46,693 nt of DNA from Butyriboletus loyo (GCA_038093515.1 JBBPSI010000190.1:1-46693); one strand, 5' to 3'. Shown: positions 18,950-29,914, counted from the first letter of the stretch. The notes: generated from the letters alone by a model not told the origin. Translations and numbers: made by a program.

Positions 18950-19977
18950 TTTCAGTGTCTCATGGAAACAACATGAGCTGGCCAGTTTGGGTGGAAGCTT
19001 AAAGCCAACCAGCAGGGGATTTTGTCCTCTCAGGCCACACAGAGGAACTACCAATGTATGCCACAGTCCACTCTGTTACTCAAAGCACCAATTTGAACAG
19101 AGCTTCCTGTTCCCTTACTGGAGCTTCATTTGTAGACCATACAGTACTACATATGGATCCGCAGTCCAGCAAGAGTCCACTGCCTCGCCAAGTAGCTGGT
19201 CTGCACACTTGACTAACCACCTCCCTGCAAAGCAGAGAGGCCAGGGGTGTCCTGTGACCGTATTGGTCTCGGATGGTTTTTAGAACCCAATTTCCCCTAG
19301 TTATGAATGCCTATGTCCCCCATGGAACACCTTTTTATGGGATTTGGCAATGAGGCAGTTGTTGTTGCACTCGTGAAATAGTATGGTGGCTATCCCCTTC
19401 GACCGAGTGGAGCTAGTGCCCCTGCAAACCTCCTTTACCAAGGGAGGGCTCAGCGGGTTTAACGTCTAACTCCCCAACCACCAGCGACAGCCGACAACGA
19501 TCGGCTGTTGGGAATTAGACAGTCATCCAAGAACGACTGGTATAGAGGCCATGTGTCAAGCACAACGATTAAGATTGAGCTCACCCATAGTAGTTTACTG
19601 TCTTTTCAGACACAGCAGAGTGCTGCTAGTGCCACTGCGAATCTCCTTTACTAAGGGAGAGCTCCCTTCCGTAGTTTTTAGTCGGTTGTGCTATTTCAGC
19701 AAGCGTGTCCATGCGACACTTGAACTTCCTTTGCCAAGGGAAGACTCACTGGGTAGCAGGTACAGACTTCAACGAGTGCGTTCACATTACCCTTTCACCT
19801 CCTTTGCCAAGGGAGGACTCGTTGAGCAGCGGGGCGTACTGTCTTGACCACCAAACGCGAAGATGCAAGTCACAGAGGTCTTGCTGTGCGTCATGCGTTG
19901 GAAATGGCCCTCCATTCTCGCAAACTGAACCGTGGGAAAAACGGGCAGGTAGTGGTACGAGTTCAAGGAGCGCCCCC
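18950..19977 (-). other. Non-coding 5' portion of the LINE with four hairpin repeats
   Basis: About 1 kb between the broken RT and the target duplicate, with no convincing coding potential. It contains four diverged copies of a short unit around TCCTTTRCCAAGGGA: near 19428-19442, 19648-19662, 19729-19743 and 19800-19814. Each can fold as a small stem-loop (TCCTT ... AAGGGA). Two copies share longer flanks (GTGCCMCTGCRAAYCTCC). It could be a 5' UTR or a different RNA joined to the LINE during reverse transcription. Confidence 0.5.
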
Positions 19978-20154
19978 ACACTACCATTTCAACAGTACAG
20001 TGTTGGCACAAGTGCTGGTCCAATATGGTAGGTAAACATGAACACATCTTTATGTTCGGTGCACCGTAAGGAACAAACCATGAACTGAACTCATGTTTGG
20101 TTCTTCAAAAGTCTGGTTCGAACCGGCATTCAGGACTGGATCATTCCATCACTA

Positions 20155-20215
20155 TGCAGGAAGCAGGGGGCATGGGGCTCCGTGAGCTGTCAGGTGGCCT
20201 CGGTGTTGTTAAAGG
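20155..20215 (-). repeat. Short LINE 3'-end fragment
   Basis: Sequence around gtgagctgtcaggtggcctcgg matches the LINE 3' region at 14825-14860 with a shared flank (gggggcatggggctc versus gggggtgtgggactc). It is an isolated fragment of a related LINE next to the gene island. Confidence 0.6.
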
Positions 20216-20327
20216 CCAGGCCAGGGACCGCTCTATTCTCACGACGCGCAGCCCTGCTATTTTCCTCCAGTCTTGTACATACTCCTACCTCAATTTCTGA
20301 TTACTTGGTGCAGCTACGAGGATTATC

Positions 20328-21495
20328 ATGCGGATTTTCCTGACGTCCCTGCTCATCCTAGCTCACCTCCTTTGTCTATCTTTGCCCACCGCTGGTGCTG
20401 CACTGGGCGATAGCAGTAGAGACACGGGTGCACTCGTGAACCAGGGGATTTTGGAGGGTTCTGGTGGTAAGGTCCCTACTTTGTTTTTAACTGCAAGGTT
20501 TTTGAATGCAGCCAGATACAATCAAGGCACGCTCGTGGGCATGTGAGTACCAAGCTATCTAGTTCGACAAGCGCACATATGCATATGTTCATGCAGCGTT
20601 CCTGGACCCATCTTACATTATCGAGGGCATCCAAAGTAAGCGTACTCCTGAACACATCCTTTATCGCGCTCTCATCTCGGTTGGTGGCAGATGCAACCCA
20701 GGCTTTTATGGCACCCAAGCCACCACCCTCTGACTTATGGGAAATGGCGAAGGAATACGAGAAACTCCTACAGGATTATGTTCCCCTCATTCTTGGAAAT
20801 GCAACCGAGTTCTTCCATTCCACCAGTTTTGCCGACGTTAAATTTGCTATGCATCACATTGTCAACTCGACGGCCACATTTCGCGACGATATCAAAGGCG
20901 CTCTGGATGTTCATAATGTCACCTTTCATTCACTCATTAAAGAGCTTGAAGGCGTTTTTGTGACGATAGCGAACGACCTGGAGAAGATTCCTCCCCCCGA
21001 CAAAGCGCCGGGTCACGCCGAAAGGGTAGAAATGCTTGACAAGGCCCTGGACGCTACCACTCTGGCGCTCATAAACTTTGCTACGCGTTACGGAATCGAG
21101 GAAGAGGTTACAGCTTACCTACTCGCTTTGAAACCGCATGTGCAGGCACTCATCGTCGCAGCAGGTATGTTAATTCCACCTTCCGCGCCGAGGGTGGTTT
21201 GAATCTGCTAACGTATCACTTAGGTGATATCAACGAGCAGCACCCCTACCTTCTGCCCACTCTCGTACTCATTGTTGCCACCCTGCTCATTCCAGAATCA
21301 TGGATACTTCGGTTGATTGGCTTCGGACCTAAGGGTCCTATCAAAGGTGCATTGAAATCCTGCAACTGCGCATTCTAAGCTCAACTTGATACTGTAGGTT
21401 CGGTTGCTGCTTGGTTGCAACGTTATTTTTGGGGTGCTGCAGTAAAACCCGGTAGCTGGTTTTCTTTGCTCCAGAAAGCCGCAATGGGTGTGTGA
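20328..21495 (+). CDS. Secreted/membrane protein with ISG12 (IFI6/IFI27-like) C-terminal domain
   Basis: Hand-built model of six exons: 20328-20466, 20516-20542, 20597-20635, 20691-21164, 21224-21346, 21398-21495. All five introns are in phase 1 and 49-60 nt long, giving 299 residues. The N-terminus is a signal peptide (MRIFLTSLLILAHLLCLS, likely cleaved after TAGA). A helical middle (DLWEMAKEYEKLLQDYVPLI to RYGIEEEVTAYLLALKPHV) precedes a hydrophobic segment (LLPTLVLIVATLLIPESWIL). The C-terminus reads GFGPKGPIKGSVAAWLQRYF, then GAAVKPGSWFSLLQKAAMG, the Gly/Ala-rich pattern of the ISG12 family. In animals such proteins act in membranes of mitochondria or ER; the fungal role is unknown. Three possible N-glycosylation sites (NAT, NST, NVT) are present. 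Confidence 0.8.
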
Positions 21496-21981
21496 TCTGG
21501 TTCCCTTGCCAAACTGTTCTTGATAGCTGGAGGTCTACTGGCACACGTCGTCCACTTTTTCTTTGTCCTTTCTTTCATACTCAGCTTGTACTCAATGAAA
21601 CACAGGCCGAGGCCATGTATGTATATCATTCCTCACTTAGAGCTTGACGAAAGCGACGAACTCGACATGCACTGGCATACTCTTTTCCTTTCGTCCGGTA
21701 GAAATCCACTAGAACATGCGGCCGAGAAATTACTCGTCGTGACCATTACAAACCCACTCAAGGAGAGTGAAATGTAACTCGACACCCATGGTCATCTAGT
21801 ATTCTTCGATCTTGATCCTCTTCCTTTCCCCCACTTATATGCGTATCAAGATTCAAAAAGGCATCAGATCAGCTGGACGTGAAGGAAAGGGAATGAATAT
21901 GCAGTACGACATACCTAAAGACGTGACCACGTCCGAATCCTCTTCATACTCTCTTTTAATGACGGCCACTGACGATGCTGA

Positions 21982-23691
21982 TTAATGATTCAACCACCCA
22001 TACGCTTCAAACGAAAAAAAAAACATACTGCATGTGCCAGAAGCTGATCGAGGTGCACTACCTGATGACGGCGATGATGCTGTAGCAGCCAGAAGAAAGC
22101 TATTTATCTCATCTTCTAGCTCTGCGGAGGGTTGATACCCCGAACTTGCGGTGGGTGTGATTTGGGATGCTAGAGATACCCTCGGTAGGCGGGGGAGAAC
22201 ATTCAGAGGACGAAAAATAGCTGACGCACGTGCATTAGGCCGTCTTCGAGGATCTCGTGTCGGTGGGCGAGCGGACGAGGGTATTTGCTCAGGTTGAGTA
22301 AGGGAATTGAAAGCATCCATGAGGGCTTGGGAGGGTTGGTAGTCTGTTGGTACTCAGTCAGCAACTGTCACAGGCGAAGCATAGAGATAGGTGTCCAAGG
22401 AAAATGACATACGAGAACCAGACGTAAAGGGGATGTTGTGTTGAGCATCGCCGTCCTCCGTCTTTACCTCGGGGAGTTCCTGTTTGATGGAAAGCGAGAG
22501 AGTCGGTTTAATATCGTCGTTTCTTGTATCTTTCGCGTCCTCTTGACTGGGATCGGGTGAGCGGAGTACGTTGAGGGCCTCCTCGTCTATACAAGCAGGA
22601 ATGAGATCAATACTGAGGACAACGAAGAGAGGTAAAACCTTACCCAATTCATACGGGTCGAGTTTCTTGATAAATTTGGGAAGTGGCGGCGCTTTGTCAC
22701 ATCGAGCTTGTTGCAGATCGAGGAATCGTGCATGAGAGGGGTGCTGTGAAGGCGGTTCATAAGGCTTGAAAAGATCGGTGGACTGGTATTGCCGAAGTAT
22801 CATGAAATGCTCTGGTAGTCTGGGAGGTTGCTCACCGCTAAATCTTGTACCACGGGCTGCTCTCCAGATTCCGATTGGTCCTGTTGTGCTAGGGGTGCTG
22901 GTAATGGCGTCACCGTTGAAGGGGATGGTGATTTTGTCGACTGCCGTTCCTGGCCTGGATTATGCCCATCGTTAGGAATTGGATGTGGGATGTGATGAAC
23001 GAAGTTGGTGAGCGTGGATGGTGGTTGAGTCCATGATGGTGCCGGGTACGGAAATTTAGCGGGTATACTGTCGAGGGGGAGGTGGTTTGGAAAGTTCTCG
23101 ATCCAGTTATCTGAACACAGGGCTAGGTCAGCTTACAGTGCTTACTGGCTGGACGCCACGCCCGAAAGCACGAGCAAATTACAAAGAACGAGGTATTCAC
23201 TTACGGTTTGCAGGGTCTCCGTTGCTTCTCCAGTTGTAAATAAAGACGCGTGTTGAGCGAGGGTCGTTGGGAGGGCCTGTCCAGTCTTTTACAATGTTCG
23301 CCCAGCGATGTTCGCCAAGGAGTGAGATTATATCAGTTCCCTCTTGGAATTGAATGATGATTTCGTCGCGCTATCCACACACAAAGGACAGGACACAGAG
23401 CGGAAAGGTAAATTCAATCGTAAAGTGTCCGTCTCCTCATGCACAACACATGGAAACCAATACAGGAACACTCACGGTACCGATATTATAGATACATTCG
23501 ATCATTGCTACACGGCCTCCGCCCAGTCCAGCTTGCTTGAGGACAAGCTGCGCCCAGGAGGCAACACGATCGAAGTCGCCTTGTTTGCGTAACCGTGGGC
23601 TCGTATGCATTCCCCATGGATTCGTGACTACGACGTAGACTTCCTTAGGTATGTCCGTATATGGAGGGCCAGACTTGGGTCTTTTGGGCAT
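21982..23691 (-). CDS. Uncharacterised six-exon protein
   Basis: Minus-strand model with exons 23691-23476, 23370-23205, 23110-22836, 22782-22644, 22586-22413 and 22343-21982. All junctions are GT-AG and frame-consistent, giving 443 residues. The N-terminal ~150 residues look globular (EVYVVVTNPWGMHTSPRL, FDRVASWAQLVLKQAG, FQEGTDIISLLGEHRWANIV, TRVFIYNWRSNGDP). The rest is Pro/Ser-rich and acidic-basic low complexity (LSIKQELPEVKTEDGDAQ, RPPTRDPRRRPNARAS), as in nuclear proteins. I recognise no family. An alternative upstream ATG at 23858 is in a different frame and overlaps REX4 exon 1, so the start at 23691 (context aaaATGc) is preferred. It is divergent from REX4. Confidence 0.7.
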
Positions 23692-23844
23692 TTTTGCTGG
23701 TATCTTGCATTCACAAGGTGGTCGATGTGGATGTGGTGAGTGGCGGGAAAATCCTCATTCAAGAACATCGCAGAGGTTGACTCAAGGACATCCATTATCG
23801 GAAGGACTGTCGGAGATCGGGATCCGTTATTTACTTTGACGAAA
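23692..23844. promoter_or_regulatory. Short divergent promoter region
   Basis: Only 153 bp separate the start codons of the uncharacterised minus-strand gene and REX4, so both promoters and 5' UTRs must overlap here. No clear TATA box is seen. Confidence 0.4.
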
Positions 23845-25515
23845 ATGACACCGTCCACAATGTAACGAGATCCTCTTGTCTTTTCTGTTTGATTCCATCT
23901 AACAAACCCGAGATCAGACCATCGTCAAATTGGGTTGCGTTGCAGAAAGTGAGCGTCGCGCAATATCAACGCGCCATCATGAAGATTCATTTTTCCTGTC
24001 AGAATTTGGTTCAACACGGTCGCCCACGAAAACGGCGCAAGATCGATCGTGGCGAGTCGAGCGCGTCTGCTTCCAACGAAACGTCTGCGTTTCCTCGTGG
24101 CATCTCATCCCAACTACCGAAACGACGTGGCCTGAACGACCCCAACGAACACGTCGATCTCGAGACCACCGAGGTAAAGAATGGCGAGTCCATCGCGGCG
24201 TTACGCAGAATGGTGCTTGGAAAAATAGAGCACAAGGCTTCTCAGACAGTGTGAGTCGCATACGCCCCCTAGCTCGCTCGCTGTGTGCCGTCTCATTGCC
24301 CTTTTGTAGCCCCGGAAAATACCTCGCACTCGACTGTGAAATGGTTGGCGTCGGCATCGAAGGCAACGAGTCTTCTCTTGCACGCGTCAGCATCGTCAAT
24401 TACACAGGCGCCATCATCCTCGACGTCTTCGTACGACAACGTGAAAGGGTCATTGACTATCGAACCCAGTGGAGTGGAGTCCGAAGCACTGATCTAGCTG
24501 GCTCGGGTACGTGTGTCCTAGCTCACAGAAAGTACACCAAGCGAGACTGATTGTGCCAATATGGTCGTCCGTAGCCAAGCCATTCAAAGAAGTCCAGCAA
24601 ACGGTGGCAGACTTGAGCAAGGACCGAATACTCGTTGGCCATGCTATACACAATGATTTCAAGGTATGTGCACCATGCATACAAGATACATCCATTACGA
24701 CCTCCTGCGCATACAGGCACTCTTGCTTTCCCATCCGTCTCCGCAAGTCCGCGATACCCAATCGTTGGCGTATAAACACGGTGTCGTCAAATCCCGTCGC
24801 CCTGCGCTGCGCGTCCTCGCGAAGCAAGAACTTGACATCGTCATCCAGGGTGGTGAGCACAGCAGTGTAGGTTATCCATTCCCCCTGCCTGTCCTATGTC
24901 TGACGTCGATCGAACGAAAAGGTGACGGATGCACGTGCTACGATGGCGCTTTTCCGATTACACAAAAAGCAGTGGGAAAGCGGTTTCAAATCATTCCGTA
25001 CCCTTGCTCACCCGCAATCGAAAAATGACGATCTTGCGGGTACAGCCGTTCCGCTTGTTCCATCGTCACCGTCCTCGCCTACCTCACTTGTGTGGGGGAG
25101 GAAACGCAAATGCTCAGAATCGTCCAAACTTGATGATGGAGTGAACGAGGTAGCCAAAGCGTCGAGCTCGTCATCACAGCCACGAGCACGTTCGCCGTCT
25201 TCGTCGAGTGCCCCACGTACTCGGTCACCGACGCAGTATATATCTACCTTACCTACACATCACAAACAAAGAAGCAGGTCGCAACCGCCAGGAGACTCGG
25301 CGCAACGAAAAGGGATCTCGTCGGGGGTATCAACTGTCATTAGGAGGGCTGCCGGCACAAAGGAAATCCAGAGAAGCGGCACCCGAACCGAGGATGGTGG
25401 CAAGGGGGGTAGTAATGTTGGGAATAGTTCCAAAGGTGGGAAGAAGGCAGGCAAGGTTGGGGAGAAGTGGTGGAGAAGCCTTGGAGGAGGCAAAAAGAGT
25501 AGCATCAAGTTGTGA
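23845..25515 (+). CDS. REX4: RNA exonuclease 4 (Rex4-type DEDDh exonuclease)
   Basis: Seven exons: 23845-23861, 23918-23948, 24003-24250, 24310-24506, 24575-24663, 24717-24866, 24922-25515, giving 441 residues. The first two tiny exons give [16 protein letters not shown], the usual Rex4 N-terminus, followed by a basic KRRKID patch. The exonuclease core is intact: Exo[13 protein letters not shown], then [19 protein letters not shown], Exo[15 protein letters not shown], and Exo[23 protein letters not shown] supplying His and Asp. Rex4 is a nuclear 3'-5' exonuclease acting in pre-rRNA processing. The ~200-residue C-terminal extension is Ser/Pro/Arg- and Gly/Lys-rich and longer than in yeast. Confidence in function is high; the start depends on the inferred first intron. 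Confidence 0.9.
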
Positions 25516-26508
25516 CGGTGTCATGCGAATTCTTCTGAGTACCCTTGGCCCTGTTACGATCAACTGTGTCACATACCCTATACGCAGCTTCTCCCTTCTC
25601 AACTTCAGCGTTAAAGCTCATATTAGGATTGCCAGATGCCATCATCTCCAAAGTGAGTAACAGGTTAAGACGAGGTGGACAATGGGACAATTGGGGCCTG
25701 GCCATATTTTCCGGGCGGATAAGAAAGGGTAACGTAGTCCCAGAGCTTTCCTGGTAAGCTGGGTTGGGAGCAGTTTCACATGGATTAGGTCTCGTCAGGT
25801 ATACCTCACCAGAAACTCGTAAAAATGCCTCGTTCCAGGTGACGATGTAGCACAAACTGTGATCGGTTTGAATACCTTTGGCCGCCGCTCCGATCTCGGC
25901 CGAGTTCCGTCTCCAGCGCTTGCACCTGGCCGCAGCTCCAATTTGATGCGAGGGTCAGTCTCACATCTTCATTCCAGGGGTACTAGCCTCTGTTATATCT
26001 AGAGCCCTGAAACTTCCGAGGCGGTGGGAACCATGAGCCTGCCAGGCATTCCGGACTTACTGACCCAAGGTACCAGTGGGTTACGCAGACGGCCGGGCGT
26101 TGGGTTTGGAAATGAAAGTACGCAGTTCATCTCCACTGGCAGGGGTGAGTTGATGCAGTGACGCCAGCCCTTCAATTGTGAATTCCATCGGCCCCGCCCG
26201 GGTCCAGCTTTTCGAGCCTCTCTGGTCGGCACAAATACGAAAAGTCCCCGGGGCCGCGCCAGTTACAGCATGGCTGTCCATGGGGGCTCCGAGTCGGTGG
26301 TGTTCGAGTGTACGTACCACTCCACTTTGTTCCTCCACCAGGGAAGGAGTCACGGATTGCTCCATGGCCCGCCGTGTGTCCAATGGGCTTCGGCATACTT
26401 GAGTGGCTTGTCGAAATTGTCATACGCAGGAGGGGCGCCCTCAGGCTTTCCGCCCCAATGCTCCCCAGCAACAAATTCAAGAATTCATACAAGTTCCAAT
26501 CAACTCTA
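25516..26508. other. Intergenic, no supported gene
   Basis: About 1 kb between the ends of the convergent REX4 and HNH genes. Several open frames exist on both strands, but none has a recognisable domain, consistent splice sites or plausible composition. Terminator signals were not identifiable. Confidence 0.5.
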
Positions 26509-27881
26509 TCATGCAACATGAATGACAGCATAAGGGGATACAAGATTACTGAGTAGATCAGCGGATGATCCATTAAAAGCGAGGACCTTTGTCTCTTCCG
26601 CATCCCACTGTAGCCGGTCAAAAAATTCAGCGGCGCCAGACATGTGAGCAACCCGAGCACATGTTGCATGAAGAGCAAGCAAGTCGGGGTCGGGCGGCGG
26701 CACTTGCTCCAATTGTGAGGTGAAGTCGACAACCATAGGAGCGCCATCAACGTGGGGTTCAGGACCCTTAAACAGACGGATATATCCTTCGTCTGCCTCA
26801 CGGAACACACAGACTTTGTAGCGATCGGGCTGCACACGCGGTCACTGGTCAGTTGGCATGACTAACAAATTCCTGAACAGCGCACTTGGTCAGTATGTTC
26901 GAACCACAGATTCAAGTTGTCAAAGTCAAAGTGGAGATTGGGCTCTAACGAGAGTATATTCCAAACCTGGTGAACACCCCCTGGTCGTTTGAAAACCTCG
27001 GTGAATTTTGGAAATCCAAAATGCTCCAGAATGGCCATAGCACCAGTGGCATAATGTGTCTGGATAATGGGTGAGGATTCAGCATTTACTGATAGAATCA
27101 TACCTTGTTCATCGCTGCACTGCCTTTGCTGATCCCTGCAGGGATAATGCCTTGCATTGTTGATTCGTTCAGGATGTGACATGTCTGAACTCTAACTAGC
27201 TTGGCGTTATCGTGTTGTGCCATGGCCTGCAGCTCTGCACACTTTTCGAGTGACGCTGCATCGAACATACCCGTGATCATGCACCGAAAGCCATCACGAG
27301 CTAGTGTCTGATTGAACACGAAAAAAGGTAGATAAGGGGTTGTGTGAAATACACGCACCATCTTCCTGGAAGTCCTATAATCCTTTCCAGTGGACTCCAT
27401 CGAGTCTTTGATCATATCCTCCAATGTGTCAAAGGAAGAACGTGAAGGGTGCGAGGAGGGTGGCGGATACTGGGTGGTGGACGTTCGAACTTCGAAGAAA
27501 CTGTAAGTGTCAAATTAGGAAGGAAAACTGGTTTAACGCACACAAGCGGATGAAGTTATCGCGGAACAGTTTACCGACACCAACGATGGCATCGTGTTCT
27601 TTGTCACTGGCACTCTGAGGCGGCGAGTTGACTGACCTAACGAGTGAAGCACAAGGTGTATCGCCGAAGAGATGAGACTGAGTGTTAAATTCAAGAAGAA
27701 GGTACCCAGCGACTCTGGAAGAAATGATATCCTCATTCGACCGCTGCTCGACTGCATGCTGTTCCGCTCGAAGTATCATATTGTAAGCTCCGTAGCGGTC
27801 GGGCTTCTCGTTCAGTCGCAGTTCCTGGATCTGGGAAGAGTCGAGCGCGGGAAGGGGTGATGTGGTGATCGTCGTCGCCAT
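26509..27881 (-). CDS. HNH endonuclease-domain protein (HNH_2-like)
   Basis: Five exons on the minus strand: 27881-27544, 27500-27359, 27307-27104, 27059-26886 and 26829-26509, giving 392 residues. The HNH core spans exons 3-4: ARDGFRCMITG with the zinc-type Cys, VRVQTCHILN with the first catalytic His, then VWNILSLEPNLHFDFDNLNL with the Asn and second His. This is the arrangement of the HNH_2 family, which is expanded in mushrooms without a known role. The N-terminal ~115 residues (MATTITTSPLPALDSS, RYGAYNMILRAEQHA) are probably helical. The C-terminal ~100 residues follow the usual fungal architecture. The exon 1 donor (gtgtgc) was chosen by frame. Confidence 0.82.
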
Positions 27882-28375
27882 AGTATAGTTTTCTGCCTAA
27901 TGAAGGGCTAGAGTCTGAGATCTGAGGACAGAGTGGCGAACAATCCGAAACACCGTTACGGTTCGCGATCCCCAACCTTTGAATGAACAAGGCAGATATG
28001 CTCGTGGTTGAGGTTGGTCAACTTGAAGGTGTCGCGGACAAACTAGACAAGAGGGGTCGTAGAAAGTGGAGGTACGATGGATGGTACGCAACTTGGGGTG
28101 GCTGCGCTGCGGGACTTGTGATGATGTCATATGTACTTCACGCGTGAAATCCTTCGTTGTGCAGTGCAGTTTGCGAAAACGAAGAAAATATATGGAGTAT
28201 GGAAAGACAACATATTATGAACAGTGAGGGATAGTCGTACAGAGCATATTCAAAGAGTTCTACAGGCCGCCGTGACAAGTAACGAAGATATTTAACGGAC
28301 AGTAGGGGCGACTGCGAGAAGAGAAAACAAATATTGTACCCGAACAAAAATTCTGTCCCTCATACCCAGGCCAGA
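27882..28375. other. Intergenic between HNH gene and terpene synthase
   Basis: Contains the HNH gene 5' region and the terpene synthase 3' region (both genes on the minus strand). No gene, repeat or clear regulatory motif was recognised. Confidence 0.4.
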
Positions 28376-29659
28376 TCAATAAACCGGAATCTCGTTCACA
28401 TTCGCGGAGGAACCGTCAAATGCCATTCTCACAACATTATTTCCCCTGTCCTCGTCATTCGTGAATGTCTTGTAGCGACGCACAACACGACTCCATTGCA
28501 GGTTCCCGGCGGCCAAGTCCATTAATCCGTCTATATACAGGGCGAGGTATCGATCCATTTCCGGACCGAAGGACGGTAGCTCCTGCGTGCACGTATTGAA
28601 TCGCTCGAGAGCTGCTTTAAACAGCTTCTCTGCATGATCGAGCCTCCCTTGGAAATTCAGGTGAGCAGTCTCTGGAGTCTTTTCAATGACCGTCAAAATG
28701 TTGCCGAACCCGCCGTCACAGCTATATTCCTTCTTGAAGGAGTAGATATCCTGGATGAAGCATAAGCAAGGTTTTAGGGGGATGAGCGCAGTTAGAAAAG
28801 TTCCTGCTTACATTCGAAATGATTATCATATCCGCTGCAGCATTCTCCATTTCCTGTACAGCTGGATTGGCGAGGACATCGTCGGTAATGTAAAGGCAAC
28901 GAGTAAGCCGGACGAATACAAAGTATACAACAGTGCCGACCGTCAGTCGACGCTGGTTGAAATACGATTGAATGTCGGGAGTCGTGTTCTTATTCAGAGA
29001 AACTTTCCGATCATGCGCTTCTTGGACCATTTCCATCACCATCTTCTCGTTTGCTGTAATGAACTGGGGCAAATGGAAGGAGCCCACGGCCGCTTTCGTG
29101 CCGAGCATCAACTCACTGTATGGGAAATGGCTTCATTACGAACAAGCACGAAGCGAATAGGTCGACCAACCTGCGCATCATTTCAATGACGGGATGCTGA
29201 ACGCTTTTCACTTCACTTCCATCCCGAAGAGTTTCCATCCACAATTGCGTAAGAGCCGCAACACCTTCGCTTGGACCGCGGTCATGGTCACTATGCAGAT
29301 TTTCTAAGCGGATGAGAAACGAACAACGAAAGGATACCTGCAGTATATCGTCTAACAAGAATCCTGCCGCAGTGTAATCGACAATTCCCCTCAACTGCTG
29401 ATAGGAAGCGAGTGGGTATGTCAGGGAAATGCCCAGCGGGGATTCACATTCATAGACCTCCTGATAGCGAGAATCAGATAAAATCGGTCGACAGACAGGA
29501 GCAACGAATACACACCACCGCAGAGGGTCCGCTGAGCTTCTTTCCCACCCATGCGTTGAATGCTGCTTCAACTTCTTTGAAGTGAGGATTAATCTCGCCA
29601 CCTGCCTTCTTGGGTAGCAACGCGAGGAAATTAGGAAGACGATATGCTTCTGTGGACAT
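28376..29659 (-). CDS. Sesquiterpene synthase (class I terpene cyclase), possibly defective
   Basis: Minus strand; exons 29659-29519 (or 29516), 29460-29171, 29115-28812 and 28750-28376. Starts MSTEAYRLPNFLALLP, as in mushroom sesquiterpene synthases; an in-frame ATG at 29686 is an alternative. The metal-binding Asp-rich motif is AGFLLDDILQ. The second motif NDxxSxxxE is intact across an intron (N|DIYSFKKE), and the C-terminal RRYKTF provides the RY pair. These enzymes cyclise farnesyl diphosphate with Mg2+ in the cytosol. Oddity: a textbook donor (CAG|gtatcc, 29337) and acceptor (ttag, 29304) would remove 34 nt right after DDILQ, but that shifts the frame; only read-through (VSFRCSFLIRL) keeps it open. 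The gene may be impaired there. Adjacent to a remnant of a second copy. Confidence 0.78.
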
Positions 29660-29914
29660 GAGGGAACAGGGGTGATTTGCTTGCATAGCGATGGAGCTTG
29701 CGACATTTATACTTCCCAGCCCCCCAGTTATCGCATAGCTACGGCATCACAGAGACCCGAAGTGAGGCCAATGTGAACTTAACTTTGACGCCAGGCGAGT
29801 GACAATAGAAAGAGAGAAACAAAGGCAAGTTGCTTTTATAGATATTCGTGATAACAGTTATCAAAGAAAGTGGTGACGCCACACATGGTTTGTAAGTGTT
29901 TCCATAAATCCACA

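Larger units (their letters stand above)
14681..19977 (-). mobile_element. Non-LTR retrotransposon (LINE), decayed, with target duplication
   Basis: A minus-strand LINE. Its poly(A) tail appears as a T run at 14680-14694. The target duplicate ACACTACCAT is present at 14671-14680 and again at 19978-19987. Coding content in element order is the C-terminal half of reverse transcriptase, thumb/connection, a Cys-rich region, RNase H and a terminal zinc-binding motif. No endonuclease, no ORF1 and no N-terminal half of RT are present. About 1 kb on its 5' side (18950-19977) has no recognised coding sequence. It was later hit by a solo LTR-C (14873-15691) and a solo LTR-B (17212-17660). Excluding those, it is about 4.0 kb. 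Confidence 0.85.

Noticed and set aside
20100..20130. tRNA-like ggttcgaacc motif
   Set aside because: It resembles a T-arm loop, but the stem bases do not pair properly and no acceptor, D or anticodon arm fits around it.
21520..21777. 85-residue plus-strand frame after the ISG12-like gene
   Set aside because: It lies where the 3' UTR is expected, and no acceptor joins it to the gene, which already ends with a complete domain.
23628..23858. Upstream start (23858) for the uncharacterised minus-strand gene
   Set aside because: It is in a different frame, would need an 18-nt intron to connect, and overlaps REX4 exon 1 on the other strand.
26172..26837. 221-residue minus-strand open frame
   Set aside because: It shadows the last exon of the HNH gene in another frame. 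The HNH frame has the domain and the splice consistency.
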